Shown piece by piece: positions 45,933 to 58,919 of a stretch of 64,000 nucleotides of DNA (position 1 is the stretch's first letter; every line of letters begins with the position of its first letter). The stretch covers positions 26,070,385 through 26,134,384 of the forward strand of contig OX393557.1 in the NCBI GenBank assembly GCA_947650365.1. Direction: 5' to 3'. Origin of the DNA: Chamaelirium japonicum. Its lineage: Eukaryota; Streptophyta; Magnoliopsida; Liliales; Melanthiaceae. A program made the position numbers and the translations under genes. Under the pieces are notes generated by a model. That model made no database searches, had not been told where the DNA came from, and worked only from the letters and a program-made list of their open reading frames with translations.

Positions 45933-46797
45933 GCTTCTGGTGTGTCAGTTAAATTGAATGGTTCCTTTGTTTGTAAGGGAAAGACACATAATGGTCTCTA
46001 TGTAATTAACTCCAATCATAAGCAGGATAACATAACTGAAATATGTATGGTTAATTCATCTAAAAGGAAAAATCCCTCAGATAATCCAACACCCCTTTGG
46101 CATCTAAGGCTTGGACACATAGCCTCAGACAGGATTCACAGGTTGGTTAAGGTAGGACTTTTAAGTCCAGATATTTCAGAAAGCCTATCAACGTGTGAGT
46201 CTTGCCTGGAAGGCAAGATGACTAAAAGATATTTCCGAGCCAACAGTAGCGGATCTCATGAGGTATTAGAGTTGGTACACACTGATGTATGTGGGCCCAT
46301 GAGTGTCCGTGCCATAGGAGGCTTCGAGTATTTCGTCACCTTCACGGATGATTACTCGAGGTTTGGATACATATACCTAATGCGGCGAAAGTCTGAATCC
46401 TTTGATAAATTCAAGGAGTTCAGAGCTGAAGCAGAAAAGCGGACGGGTAAGAGTATCAAGTCTCTTAGATCGGATTGAGCAGGCGAATACCTATCGGATG
46501 AATTTATTGGGTACCTGCGTGAGCATGGGATCATATCCCAATTGACTGCACCAGGGATACCACAATAAAATGGTGTATCTGAGAGGTGAAACCGAACTTT
46601 GTTAGACATGGTTTGGACTATGATGAGTTATGCAATATTGCCTCCTAGTTTTTGGGGATATGCCCTAGAGACGGCAGCATATACTTTGAACTTTATTCCA
46701 TCAAAGTCAGTATCTCTAACTCCTTATGAGATGTGGTTGAAGCGAAAGCCAAGCCTACAACACTTTAGGATTTGGGGTTGTACAGCATATATGCGGA
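45842..46797 (+). pseudogene. Copia E2 protease end and integrase (copy 2)
   Basis: The frame continues with LRRNLISVSLLNNEDF, the pre-integrase zinc domain (WHLRLGHIASDR...CESCLEGK) and the integrase core with HTDVCGPM and FTDDYSRFGYIYL. Stops at 46476 (TGA, just before the GEYLSDEF catalytic Glu region) and 46566 (TAA) are shared with copy 1. The frame is then interrupted at 46797 by the CACTA insertion. Integrase would insert the cDNA into the chromosome in the nucleus. Confidence 0.85.
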
Positions 46798-47275
46798 CAC
46801 TACAAAAAAAACAGTTATTACCGACGGACAATATCTGTCGGTAATATTAGTTTTCCGTCGATAATACTTTATAGCGACGGAAGAGATTTCCGTCGCTAGT
46901 CTGTCGGGAAAAACGGTGTCGGAAAAAAGATATTACGGACTAAATATTTTCGTCAGTAATAATAATTAATACCGACGGTAATATTAGAGCCGTCAGTAAT
47001 ATTTAAACAATTAATAATAAATATAATATATTATTGTCGACAGAAAACAATTACCGTCGGTAATATATAAGATTTTTACCGACAGTTATTATATTTACCG
47101 TCAGTAATTATATATATATTACCGACAGACCTATTCCTTACTGTCGGTAATTATATATATATTACCGACGGATATATATTATCCGTCAAAAATTTATTTA
47201 TAATTTAAAAAAAATAAAAAGATTATTACCGACGGAATATTTCATTTCCGTCGGTAAAAAGTATGTTTTTTTTTA
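46798..47275. repeat. CACTA left terminus and subterminal repeats (C3)
   Basis: The CACTACAA terminus is followed by alternating TTACCGACGG and CCGTCGGTAA units, many facing each other across 15-25 bp of AT-rich DNA (for example ATTACCGACGG...CCGTCGGTAA near 47226-47257). Confidence 0.85.
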
Positions 47276-47299
47276 ATAAAATTACCTAAATAATGTTAT

Positions 47300-47465
47300 T
47301 TAATTCCTGTGATTTACAAAAATACTACAATATATTACCACAATTTATCAAATATTACCATAATTTATTAAATATTACCGCAAATTATCAAATATTACCT
47401 AAATTTATAAAATATTACAGTAAATTATCAAATATTACCACAATACCCGACAATTATAGACAAGA
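47300..47465. repeat. AT-rich short tandem repeat (C3)
   Basis: Units like TTATCAAATATTACC, as at 26100-26275. Confidence 0.65.
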
Positions 47466-47639
47466 ACAAAAAAAAAACCACATATTACAAAATAAATTTT
47501 ACACAATCCAAAACTGAGAGATGTTGCATGCCCTATCTCAACCAACCCACGTGGCCCGCCACCAACGCTAGTGCTCTCATCCCCTGACGCCGTCCGGCTC
47601 CTGCAATTAACATGTATTTGTTAAAAAAATGGTTTATAT

Positions 47640-49930
47640 CTATAACTGTGTCTAATCGTTAAAAAATCATAAGTTATCGTGTTTCAGATTTGAAATAGGT
47701 TTGGATTCGATCGGATCGGCATCCGATCGAAGTTGCGAGTGAGTTCTAATTGGATATTTTAACAATTTACGCTCCGATTGAAATAGGTTCGGATTTGAAA
47801 TAGGTTTGGATTCGATCGGATCGTCATCGGATTGGCATTCGATAATTAGAACTTGGAATTATTCCGTATTTCGGACTTGCGAGCGAGTTCTAATTGGATA
47901 TTTGAACAATTTACGCTCCGATTCACCGATTTAGAGTCTAAGTATTGGAAAATCATAAGTTAGCGTGTTTTGGATATGAAATAGGTTTGGATTTGATCGG
48001 ATCGTCATCCGATAATTCGAACTTGGAATTATTCCGTATTTCGGACTTACGAGCGAGTTCTAATTGGATATTTGAACAATTTATGCTCCGATTCACCGAT
48101 TTAGAGTCTAAGTGTTGGAAAATCATAAGTTAGCGTGTTTCGGATTTAAAATAGGTTTGGATTCGATCGGATCGTCATCGGATCGGCATCCGATAATTCG
48201 TACTTGGAATTATTCCGTATTTCAGACTTATGAGCGAGTTCTAAATGGATATTTGAACAATTTACGCTCCGATTGATCGATTTAGAATCTAAGTGTTGGA
48301 AAATCATAAGTTAGCGTGTTTCGGATTTAAAATAGGTTTGGATTCGATCGGATCATCATCGGATCGGCATCCGATAATTCGTACTTGGAATTATTCCGTA
48401 TTTTGGACTTGCGAGCGAGTTCTAAATGGATATTTGAACAATTTACGCTCCGATTGACCGATTTAGAATCTAAGTGTTGGAAAATCATAAGTTAGCGTGC
48501 TTCGGATTTGAAATAGGTTTGGATTCGATCGGATCGTCATCGGATCGGCATCCGATAATTCGTACTTGCAATTATTCCGTATTTCGGACTTGCGAGCGAG
48601 TTGTAATTGGATATTTGAATAATTTACGCTCCGATTCACCAATTTAGAGTGTAAGTGTTGGAAAATCATAAGTTAGCGTGTTTCGGATATGAAATAGGAT
48701 TGGATTCGATCGGATCGTCATCGGATCGGCATCTGATAATTCGAACTTGAAATTATTCCGTATTTTGGACTTGCGAGCGAGTTCTAATTGGATATTTGAA
48801 TAATTTACGCTCTGATTCACCGATTTAGAGTCTAAGTGTTGGAAAATCATAAGTTAGCGTGTTTCGGATTTGAAATAGGTTTGGATTCAATCGGATCGGC
48901 ATTCGATAATTAGAACTTGGAATTATTCCGTATTTCGGACTTGCCAGCGAGTTCTAATTGGATATTTGAACAATTTACGCTCCGATTCACCGATTTAGAG
49001 TTTAAGTATTGGAAAATCATAAGTTAGCGTATTTCGGATATGAAATAGGTTTGGATTCGATCGGATCGTCATCGGATCGGCATCCGATAATTTGTACTTG
49101 GAATTATTCCATATTTCGGACTTGCTAACGAGTTCTAAATGGATATTTGAACAATTTACGCTCTGATTGACCGATTTAGAATCTAAGTGTTGGAAAATCA
49201 TAAGTTAGCGTGCTTCGGATTTGAAATAGGTTTGGATTCAATCGGATCGTCATCGGATCGGCATCCGATAATTCGTACTTGCAATTATTCCGTATTTCGG
49301 ACTTGCGGGTGAGTTCTAATTGGATATTTGAACAATTTACACTCTGATTCACCGATTTAGAGTCTAAGTGTTGGAAAATCATAAGTTAGCGTGTTTCGGA
49401 TATGAAATAGGTTTGGATTCGATCGGATCGTCATCGGATCGGCATCCGATAATTCGAACTTGGAATCATTCCGTATTTCGGACTTGCGAGCGAGTTCTAA
49501 TTGGATATTTGAACAATTTATGCTCCGATTCACCGATTTAGAGTCTAAGTGTTGGAAAATCATAAGTTAGCGTGTTTTGGATTTGAAATAGGTTTGGATT
49601 CGATCAGATCGTCATCGGATCGGCATTCGATAATTAGTTCTTACAATTATTCTGTATTTTGGACTTGCGAGCAAGTTCTAATTGGATATTTGAACAATTT
49701 ACGCTCCGATTCACCGATTTAGAGTCTAAGTGTTGGAAAATCATAAGTTAGCGTGCTTCGGATTTGAAATAGGTTTGGATTCGATCGGATCGTCATCGAA
49801 TCGGCATCTGATAATTCGAACTTGGAATTATTCCATATTTCGGACTTGCGACCGAGTTCTAATTGGATATTTTAACAATTTACGCTCTGATTCACCGATT
49901 TAGAGTCTAAGTGTTGGAAAATCATAAGTG
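47640..49930. repeat. 181 bp tandem array in CACTA C3
   Basis: The same unit as at 26455-28225, here about 12-13 copies (equivalent points at 48463, 48644, 48995, 49176 and 49357 differ by 181 or near multiples). Some units are shortened near 48000 and 48890. The array borders the 3' end of the TNPA-type gene. Confidence 0.9.
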
Positions 49931-50005
49931 TGATAATATGATCTAAACTCAAATTAGTAAGATTCATAATTTTTACTAATATTATAAAGATTAGTAAGTA
50001 CCTGA

Positions 50006-51699
50006 TCATAAGCATGAGCCACCGCTAGACCGACTAATGAAGTCATTAAGCCGATGCTCCAGTTCCCTGCGAGCTTCTCTTTCCTTATCGAGGGCCTTCT
50101 TCTCCGCCTCAACCCTCTGCTCGGGGGCCTACCTCTGTTCTTGCTCCGCCTCAACCCTCTGCTCGAGGGCCTGCCTCTGCTCTCGCTCCGCGTCTAGTGC
50201 AGACTGCAACTGAGTGAGAGCACCGATCTGGGTGTCCCGTGCCCTCGAGCGCATACCCTCTCGTCCAAAGTAGGAGGAGGGCGTGACTCCAAGGCCCGTA
50301 CATAGGACACGGCTATGCGTGGCAGGTCTGAGCACAATATCCATCGCTGAGTCGACAGATATTGAACTGGAGGAGGAGCCGGCCTCGCCCGACGGGGTCA
50401 CCAGAAGTCGCATCCTCTCCTATATGAAAACAACCAATGATATTCAATGATATTTTATGGCATACGTATAAGAATATATTAACAGTAATTTAATTACTTA
50501 CCACTTGTGAGGCAACCCTGTCGTCCAGAAATGCCCCATCAGTACGCCGCCTCCTAGAGGCCTCAAAAAGGTCAATCCGATTTGGCTCGTGGCCCAAGGA
50601 CTGTGTCTGTTGGACATATAAAATAAATAGATTAGTTAATATAACATATATAGAGCTTTAAATAATAACAATATTTGTATCATTTACCAGCTGCTGGGTA
50701 AACTGGGGCATGGAGGTCCTCCCCTTCACTGGAGTAGGTGTCGTCGAGGCATTTCTATTCTGCTTGCCTTTACGTGAACTCGCCTGTGTCAATCGATTAA
50801 ATTTTGAAACATCGATACAGATTTTTAGTATAACATTAAAACAAGTACGAATCAACAAAATTATAATTATACCTGAAAGTGAAGGGTGGCCCAGTGAGCG
50901 ACCAAAAACTGTAGAACGTGTAGCGGTGGCGTGTCTCTCTTCCCGGCCACAGCCTGTAACTCCTTAGCCGGCTGGCCGATCAAGTAACCGTAGAGCTGGT
51001 AGAGCTCGTGACGGTAATCCCTATACCACTCACCCATCATCTTCCACAAGTCCTCCCGATGGGTATCGGTTTCCATGTTCTACCATTTAAATTTCTCCTA
51101 TAAAATTAATTTAGAAACAAGTCATTTTATCAAATCAAATTATAAAGAAGTATAATATTATTCTAAATGCTTTAATGAAACTAACGTACCAAAAACACCT
51201 GATACATCCTCTCCTTATAGGATGCATCAATGTTCTTCCACCCCCTTAACCCCACAATCGGGGCATTCCTCTCCTCCCGTACTATCATACCGACCCACGT
51301 GGTGATGTCAGAAGCGTGCTCGCCCACAAAGGTCCTGCCACTCCACTGTAGGGCAAGCGGCTCGCGTAAGGTCGACAAGCGCAGGGCCGTTGTCACTCCC
51401 CGGTCGCCTACGTGCCTGGTGATCCTCGACCCTGCAAATAAAATATACATCAGTACTGAACAAGTATTTATAATATGTATAAAACTTTAGATCTAAACAT
51501 TACCTGTGGGCGTAGACGCTGTAGCCGAGTACTGAGCACTGCTCGAAGCTCTGGAGGCTGCGACCACATGAGGAGCTGGTGTGGAGAGAGGAACAACACT
51601 ACCAGATCCGGACGGCTCGGCCTCGGACCCTGGGGTGGCAGCCGGAGCGCTCCGAGCTACCCCACCCCTGCCTCTATGAACCCTCGACCGTGATGCCAT
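50006..51699 (-). pseudogene. TNPA-type gene, C3
   Basis: Collinear with the C2 gene and with the same six-exon plan. Exon 1 (51699-51504) ends at a canonical CAG|GTAATG donor. Exon 2 contains LREPLALQWSGRTFVGE and GWKNIDASYKERMYQVF. Exon 3 has THREDLWKMMGEWYRDY. Exon 6 reads LLVTPSGEAGSSSSS and a coiled coil with EQRVEAE repeats. A TAG inside the coiled coil (about 50130) is shared with C2, so the C-terminus may really end there in this family or was lost before duplication. The product would bind the CCGACGG repeats in the nucleus. The call as pseudogene is cautious. Confidence 0.6.
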
Positions 51700-51704
51700 C
51701 TGAA

Positions 51705-51958
51705 ACAGTTTAATTTACATATGAAACAGTAAGATTTACATATGAAACAATATGAAATAGTTTGATTTATATATGAAACCGTATGATTTATGAAACAATA
51801 TGAAATAGTTTGATTTACATATGAAACGGTATGATTTATATATAAAACAGTTTGATTTACATATAAAACAGTATAAAATAATATAATATACATATGAAAT
51901 AATATGATTTATATATGAAACAATTTGATTTAAATATGAAACAATTTGATTTACATAC
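51705..51958. repeat. ~22 bp tandem repeat between CACTA genes (C3)
   Basis: ATATGAAACAGTTTGATTTAC-like units, as at 30000-30240. It produces spurious antisense Tyr/Ile/Ser-rich frames. Confidence 0.75.
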
Positions 51959-51961
51959 GAT

Positions 51962-54900
51962 CTAGTCATTTTCTATCTCATCTCTGTCACTCTCATCGTA
52001 TCCCTCTTCTATCATTTGATCTGCATTCGCTGTCCAGTTTATAATATCGACTTCTTCATTTTTGTCATGCACTGCGTCGACAATGATTATCTCATTATTC
52101 TGGTATGCATCCAAATCATCATCGACGACCCCCGTATCCTTGTCTCCCATGTCATAAAAATCTCTGGGTGGTGCCCTGACTATAATTTGCCAACCTGGAG
52201 AGGTATTATTCGGTGCTTAAAATATCTGTTCTACTTGAGAGGCAAGAATGAATGGATCTTGATATTGGGTATTCAATCTCTTTCCAGAGTTGATACTGAT
52301 AAAACCGTATTTATCGACATTATAACTAGTCCCGCGATTATTAACATTATACCAATCGCATTTGAATAATACGATCCGATTTTGGCCAAGGAATTTAATC
52401 TCGAGAATCTCGTTGAGGACACCGTAGAAGTCGATATTTCCTAATTCTTCTTGCTCACCGTTGACGACAACTCCACTATTTTGTGTTCTTCGTGATTTTT
52501 CACTATCTTTCGTCCGAAATCTATAACCGTTCACGATATAACAATCGTACGATATTGCGTCTTGCAAAGGACTACAAGATAAGCACCAGAGATCCTCATT
52601 CATCAGCGGATCGTGGTTGTCGTGCAGCTCTTGTGAATACTTACGTAATGATAACCACATGACATTCATGATATAAACACATAATTATTGTTCGATAATG
52701 GATGTCAATAAACTTTAGTAATGATGTGAATACTTACGTGCTTCTCGAACCACGATGGGAATTCACGATCATGAATTTGTGGAGCATTTCGAGTACCCCG
52801 ATTATTAATGATGGCTTTATGCTTCCTATTTTACAGATTTGAATTAGATTATAATTAGCACATATACTTAATGAATGGACTAAAAGAATGAGTAAACGAT
52901 CGTAAAATGCTTACTCAATGAATGGCCACACTTCATCATATTGGCGCAAGACATACATATGTGCCTATTGAATCTCATCTACAGACAATCGACGGGTTTT
53001 GCCTCCTTCTACCGGTCTACCCATTTCGGCAAATATAGACAGACCCCAATCAAAGTCTATTGGACCACCGTCATAGTTCCGCTCAAGTTGATTGAATCGT
53101 GTGTCTATACCATGTAGGTATCTTGAACAGAATGTTAGACATTCTTCTCCTAGGTATCCTTCAGCAATTGATCCCTCCGGACGACTTTTATTACGAATAT
53201 ATGATTTCAATGTTAGCAAGTACCTAATTTAAGAAAAAATAATTATAGATAAATACATCAAGAACGATCAAATACATTAAAAAATAAGACGAGACGATTA
53301 ACTCTCGATAAAATACATCCAGCGGTAATGAACTGGGCCGCCGAGTTTGCCCTTATTTGCCAAGTGAACGGTTAAATGCACCATGATATCAAAGAAGGAA
53401 GGTGGAAATATCATCTCTAGCTTGCACAATGTGATCACAATATCCCTCTCTATCTGATAAAGTTGGTCCAGTCTAAGTACCTTCGAGCACAACTGTCTGA
53501 AAAAAGTACTGAGCTTAATTAAAGGACCGGACACCTGTTCGGTTAAATTCCCACGTATAGCAAAAGATAACAATTACTGCATAAGAACATGACAATCGTG
53601 GCTCTTTAATCCAGATAACTTTCGGCCGTTCTCTTGCACGCATCGTGCGATATTCGAAGAATAACCGTCTGGCATTTTCACAGACCGTAGGAATGCACAT
53701 AAGGCTGCCTTTTGCTGTGAGCTCATGGTGTAGCATGCAACTGGCAACACATACTTATCTCCAATCTCTTGGGGATGAAATGATTTTCGGATGCCTAACT
53801 CCTTAAGATCGAGACGAGATTTAAGATTATCTTTCGTCTTACCGTCGAGATTCAGCAGTGTTCCTATAATGTTGTCACACATATTTTTCTCGATATGCAT
53901 GACATCTAAGTTATGCCGCAAGAGTAGGCTGCTCCAATACGGTAGTTTAAAGAAAATACTCTTCTTCTTCCAGTTATGCTCACGTGTAGAATCTTCATAC
54001 GTTCTCTTCTTTTTACCTTTTCCAAGTGCCACGGCATCAAGCTGATCCAATTCGCACAAGACTTCTACCCCTGAAAGCTGCTCCGGGGCCTTTGCAAGTT
54101 CCTTCTTGCCGTTGAACGCTCTTTTGTTCTGCCTCCACTTATGGCCATCAACAAGGAATCTTTGATGACCCATATAACAGAACTTGCCTCCATTCTTCAA
54201 CCGTAATGAATCTATCTCCTTATTGCATGTAGGGCACACTAATTTTCCTTTAGTACTCCACCTGGATAAATTGGCATATGCAGGAAAATCGTTCATGGTC
54301 CATAGAAGTACCGTATGCATCCGAAAATTCTAGCACAACGAGGCATCATACGTATCGGCCCCAACTTCCCACAACTCATTCAACTCCTCAATCAACGGTT
54401 GCAAGTAAACGTCAATATCATTACCAGGCGACCTGGGTCCGGGAATGAGCAAGGAGAGCATTGTGTATGGCTTTTTTAAGCACATCCAGGGAGGCAAATT
54501 GTATGGAACTAGGACAATTGGCCAAATGCTGTACAACACACTCATATTCTCAAAGGGATTGAAGCCATCGCTAGTAAGCTCTAACCTGACATTGCAAACT
54601 TCACATGAGAATTCAGGATAGGTATGATCAAAATCTTTTCACGTGAGGGAGTCGGCCGGATGTCTCATAACCCCATCATCTGTACGTTCTCGTGCATGCC
54701 ACCTTATGTGCTCAGCAGTCTTCGATGACATAAACAACCTCTGAAGCCTGTCCCTAAGCGGGAAGTATAGGAGAAGCTTTGCAGATATATTTTTCTTTCT
54801 TCGATTGGTACTAGACTCGGCATTCGTCTCTTTATATCTCGTTGCTCCGCATATGTGGCATGACCGCGCATGTTCGTATTCTTTCCGGTACAACATACAA

Positions 54901-55570
54901 TCGTTCACGCATGCATCAATTTTCTCATAACCCAGACCGAGATTTTTAATTATCTTCTTCGCCTCGTAGAATGATTTTGGTACTGTCTCACCTATAGGAA
55001 AAGCCTCTTTCAGCAACTCTACCAACATATTAAATGACTTATTACTCCAACCATTGAGGCACTTCAAATGAAGAAGCTTTACAGTGAAAGAGAGTTTTGA
55101 AAACTTCTCACACCCGGGTATAGAGGTTGTTCGGCATCCTTAAGCAATCTATAGAACTTGTCCGCTTCAATATTGGGCTGATCACCTGATGGAGTTTCCG
55201 TGCCTATTCCACCTTGCAAATCATGTATCATGCCCTACATGTCATCGTCATCGTCTGTATTAATATTATCATCAGCGATCACTGTGTTTGCAGTTTCACC
55301 GTGAGCTGCCATGGGGACTGCATCTAGCTAAACACCGTACGAAAACCAACGGGTATAGCTAATGTCAATGCCACGCATTAGCAGATCAACCTCACATTCC
55401 TCTCGAACCTTTCTAGTCACCCTACCACAGTCTATACAGGGACACACAATTTTTCCATCAAGCGGTGCAAGACGCTCAAATGCAAAATCCAAAAATTTCC
55501 TGACTCCTTCTCTGTACTCTTGGCTCATGCAATTCGAATTACGCATCCAACTCTTATCGATCGAAGACAT
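51962..55570 (-). pseudogene. CACTA transposase TNP2, C3
   Basis: It starts MSSIDKSWMRNSNCMSQEYR at 55570. The N-terminus is in frame here, unlike C2. The transposase-associated domain (CPCIDCGRVTRK) is followed by TAG at 55328. The core is in pieces: 55067-54639 (WSNKSFNMLVELLKEAFP, CHICGATRYKE), 54545-54330 (NLPPWMCLKKPYTMLSLLI, PGNDIDVYLQPL) and 54320-53574 (DFPAYANLSRWSTKGKL, MHIEKNMCDNIIGTLLNLDG). DUF4218 (GPVHYRWMYFIES, LTFCSRYLHG) and DUF4216 (LFKCDWYNVNN, KYGFISINSGK) regions follow, ending at 51962. Lesions include the TAG at 55328, a 1 bp deletion near 55113 and stops near 54330 and 53573. Confidence 0.85.
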
Positions 55571-56929
55571 CTTCGTCTATCTGGCTATACAACACCTGAA
55601 GTAATTTCAAATAATATTATAAGACTCCACACAATTTCGGTTTCCGTTCCCAGGTATGGAACACCGAACCGAAACTTCTACAGGCCATCCACATCCTTAA
55701 TGGATGGGTATATTATGATGAGTAAACTAGTCACATAGTAACCGACAAAAATATAACCGACAAAACCCACACCGAAACCGACCGACAAAACCGACGCTCA
55801 CCCTAGTCTAAAAACTACATTTTGCCCCTCATTCTCCCATTCAATTCAGTTTTGATAGGATAAAAATTACCAAATGAGGGAATTAAGTAGATGACAAAAG
55901 GGGTATTGTGCAAACTAGGACTGTCAATTGGGTCGGGCTAGCACGATACCCGCCCGTCCTACCCGAAAAAATTTGGGCTGAGCCTTAAATGGGTTTGGGC
56001 TGGGCCGAGTTCGGACATAATTTTATACCCGAAAATCAATTCGGATTGGGCTCAGGCCAGGTTCAGCCCAGCCCATATTTAGCCCGAACCCGAATGCATA
56101 TATATTCAATTAAAAAACCATATAGGGTTTCCTTGAAATCCTATATGTCATATAAAAATCAGAAACTCTTATATATCCAGAGGGTCGTACCCTTAGCTCT
56201 TATAATTCAGGATTCCTCCCCTCTCATTTCCATGTTGAACCGAACAACTTTAGAAAATAGAAAATAATCCCCCCTGATTTCCTGGCATTTTCTTGCACGA
56301 TTCAAATGCCGGAATCTTGTTCCGATTCCCTGGAATGGAATACCATGGAATAGGAATAGGATTCCAAGGGTGTATTCCACGAACCAAATGACCCCTGAAG
56401 GTGGCCACTCTTTTGCACTGTGAATTGCATAAGCACGTGGCTGCACTGTTAAACAAAATCCTCAAAGATGGTTGCTCTATTTATTTTTTGTGTGATTCAG
56501 TGAAAAGGTCTTTTCAGAAGATGCTTTTAAGCTCCAATCCCAACAATGTTTTGGTTTGTGCTCAAATCCATCTCTAAAAGACACTTTTACATTAAACCTT
56601 GTTGATCTGCTCAACCACTATCAAATGACTAAAATGTCCCTTTCTTTACCCCTAGGTAGCAATCAAATTTATACTCTGCCAACCCGAATTGATACTTCAA
56701 AATCTGCCATAAAAATTCTGGAGTATCAATTTGGACAATAGAGTATCAATTTAGCTGCTACTCCAAAATCATTGTATCTGCACTATAGCTGCTACAGTGA
56801 TTTCATTGTAGTAACATAATTGATACTCCACTGTCTCGAATTGATTTTCCATTCAAGCTGTATAGCAACCGAATTTATACTCGGCTAACCTGAATTTATA
56901 TCCATATGCAATTTGGAACAAATTAAACT
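55571..56929. other. CACTA spacer upstream of TNP2 (C3)
   Basis: Collinear with 33844-35199 and non-coding, with the same CCGACAAAA run, GC-rich inverted motifs and AATTGATACTCC repeats. Confidence 0.5.
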
Positions 56930-57350
56930 AAGGGGGAAAGGGAGGAGGAGGAGGAGCTCACCAGAGATGGTCGGCAGGCCTCGAGGAGGAGGAGGAGCAC
57001 TGGCGTCGCAGTCGGTGGCACGAGAGAGGGGAGGGGTGGCCGGAGGTGCATGGGAGGGGATGGGTGGCCGGCCGGAGGGGGGGTTTAGATCGAGAGATAG
57101 AGAAAGGGGAGGGGAGGAAGTAGAGAGAGAGAGGGAAGGGAGGCCAGGGAGGGGGGGAGGAAATAGAGAGATAGAGAGAGGGCCGGGAGGCCGGGGAGGG
57201 GGGGAGGTCGGGAGGGGGAAGGGTGGCCGGGAGGGGAATGGGTGGCCGGAGGGGATCGCCGAGCTGCCGAAACCGGACGTGGGTCGGGTCGGTGAGAGAG
57301 AGAGAGATCGAGAGAGGGCCGGAGAGAGATCGCGAGAGGTTAGGTCAAAA
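56930..57350 (+). repeat. GA-rich tract in CACTA C3
   Basis: GGAGGAGGAGG, GGGGGGAGG and GA repeats, as in C0 and C2. Confidence 0.8.
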
Positions 57351-57379
57351 AAGAAAGAGAAACGGCTCGCTGGGGAGTT

Positions 57380-57964
57380 TATTTACACAGTTTTTACCTA
57401 CGGAACTAATTATACCGTCGGTATAAAGTTATTATACCGACGGTAAGATAATTTCCGTCGGTAAAAATCGACGACGAAACACAGGGTTCCATTTTTTTCC
57501 AGAGAGCCGGAAAAAACCCTGAGTTTCATCATCGATTTTTACCGACGGACATTATCTTACCGTCGGTATAAAGTTATTATACCGATAGTAAACTAATATC
57601 CGTCAGTAAAAATCGATGACGAAACACAAGGTTCCATTTTTTCCAGAGAGCAGGAAAAAACCCTAAGTTTCGTCGTTAATGTTTACCAACGGAAATTATG
57701 TGACAGTCGGTATAAAGTCCTTATACCGACGAAATTATATTTTCGTCGGTATAAAGTCATTATACCGACGGAATAATAATGTTCCGTCGGTAAAGACTAC
57801 TTTACCGACGGATAGTATATCACCGTCGGTAATAAATATTCAAAAAAATTAAAAAATATCTTAGTTATAATACCGACGGAAAATACGGTTCTCGTCGGTA
57901 AAATATATATTATTACCGACGGAAATAGAAATTTCCGTCGGTAAATAACCTATTTCTTGTAGTG
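57380..57964. repeat. CACTA right terminus and subterminal repeats (C3)
   Basis: ACCGACGG and CCGTCGGT units in alternating orientation end at CTTGTAGTG. Two long segments containing GAAACACAGGGTTCC and GGAAAAAACCCTGAGTTTC face each other and form nested inverted repeats. Confidence 0.85.
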
Positions 57965-58919
57965 GGAAGGACAAGCGAGATAAGATGGAATCAAAGACTA
58001 AGGTATATCTGTTCGTTTGGTATCCAAAAGGGACAAAGAGTGGTTTATTTTATGATCATGAGGATAGAAAGGTTATCGTCTCGACGAACACCGTATTCCT
58101 GGAGCAGGATTATTTAATAGATTATAAGCCCACCAGTAAAGTAATTCTTGAAGAATTGATTGGTACTGATGGGAGTATGCAGACAGAAAACGTAGTGGGA
58201 GTCAATACCACTAAGATAAACGATACTGTAGAATCGACTCCTATAGAACCACCGCAGGCTCGTCGCAGTGGTAGGACCACAAGTGCTCCTGATAGATACA
58301 TTGGAGAAGCCTTCATGGTAGATCCAGAGTTTCAGGAGGATGATCCTCTTAACTATGACGAAGCGATGGTATCCTCTGACCATGCAGCATGGCAGAAAGC
58401 CATGGAGGTAGAACTGACATCGATGTCCCAAAACTCGGTCTGGACACTTGTAACACCGCCTCACAACATTAAACATGTTGGGTGTAAGCGGGTGTACAAA
58501 AGAAAAAGAGGTCCGGATGGTACTATTGAGACTTACAAAGCTAGACTAGTCGCTAAGGGTTATACCCAGCGAGAAGGGATCGACTATGACGAAACCTTTT
58601 CGCCAGTGGCTATGCTTAAGTCTATCCGAATCCTCTTGTCCATTGCAGCCCATTATGATTGGGAGATCTGGCAAATGGACATCAAGACCGCATTCCTCAA
58701 CGGGGATTTGGAAGAAGACATCTACATGACTCAGCCTCCAGGCTTTGTCGCAAAAGGTCAGGAAAGTCTGGAGTGCAAGTTGCATAGGTCCATTTATGGA
58801 CTGAAGCAAGCATCCAGAAGTTGGAACATGCGTTTTGATCAGGCTATCCAGTCTTATGGATTTGAACAGAACGTGGATGAACCATGTGTTTATAAAAGGA
58901 GCGATAAGACTACGCTAAT
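57965..58919 (+). pseudogene. Copia E2 pol fragment, integrase C-end to RT (open)
   Basis: About 312 codons are open after the CACTA insertion. They cover integrase C-terminal [18 protein letters not shown], an Arg/Ser-rich linker ([15 protein letters not shown]) and the Ty1/copia RT N-terminal half with [43 protein letters not shown] and [13 protein letters not shown]. The fragment ends after DKTTL at about 58915, before the catalytic YVDD, where it is fused to the paralogue A flank. It is the best preserved E2 coding stretch but cannot make active RT. Confidence 0.85.

Larger units (their letters stand above)
46798..57964 (-). mobile_element. Complete CACTA (En/Spm) element C3
   Basis: It runs 11,167 bp from CACTACAAAAAAAACAG to CTATTTCTTGTAGTG and is flanked by the 3 bp duplication GGA (46795-46797 and 57965-57967). 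Removing the element and one GGA restores the E2 frame exactly, which confirms both ends. Contents on the minus strand, read from the right: subterminal repeats, GA-rich block, spacer, TNP2, short tandem repeat, TNPA-type gene, 181 bp array, AT-rich repeat, subterminal repeats. Its termini look intact, so it could be mobilised by enzymes from elsewhere, but its own genes carry lesions. Confidence 0.93.
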
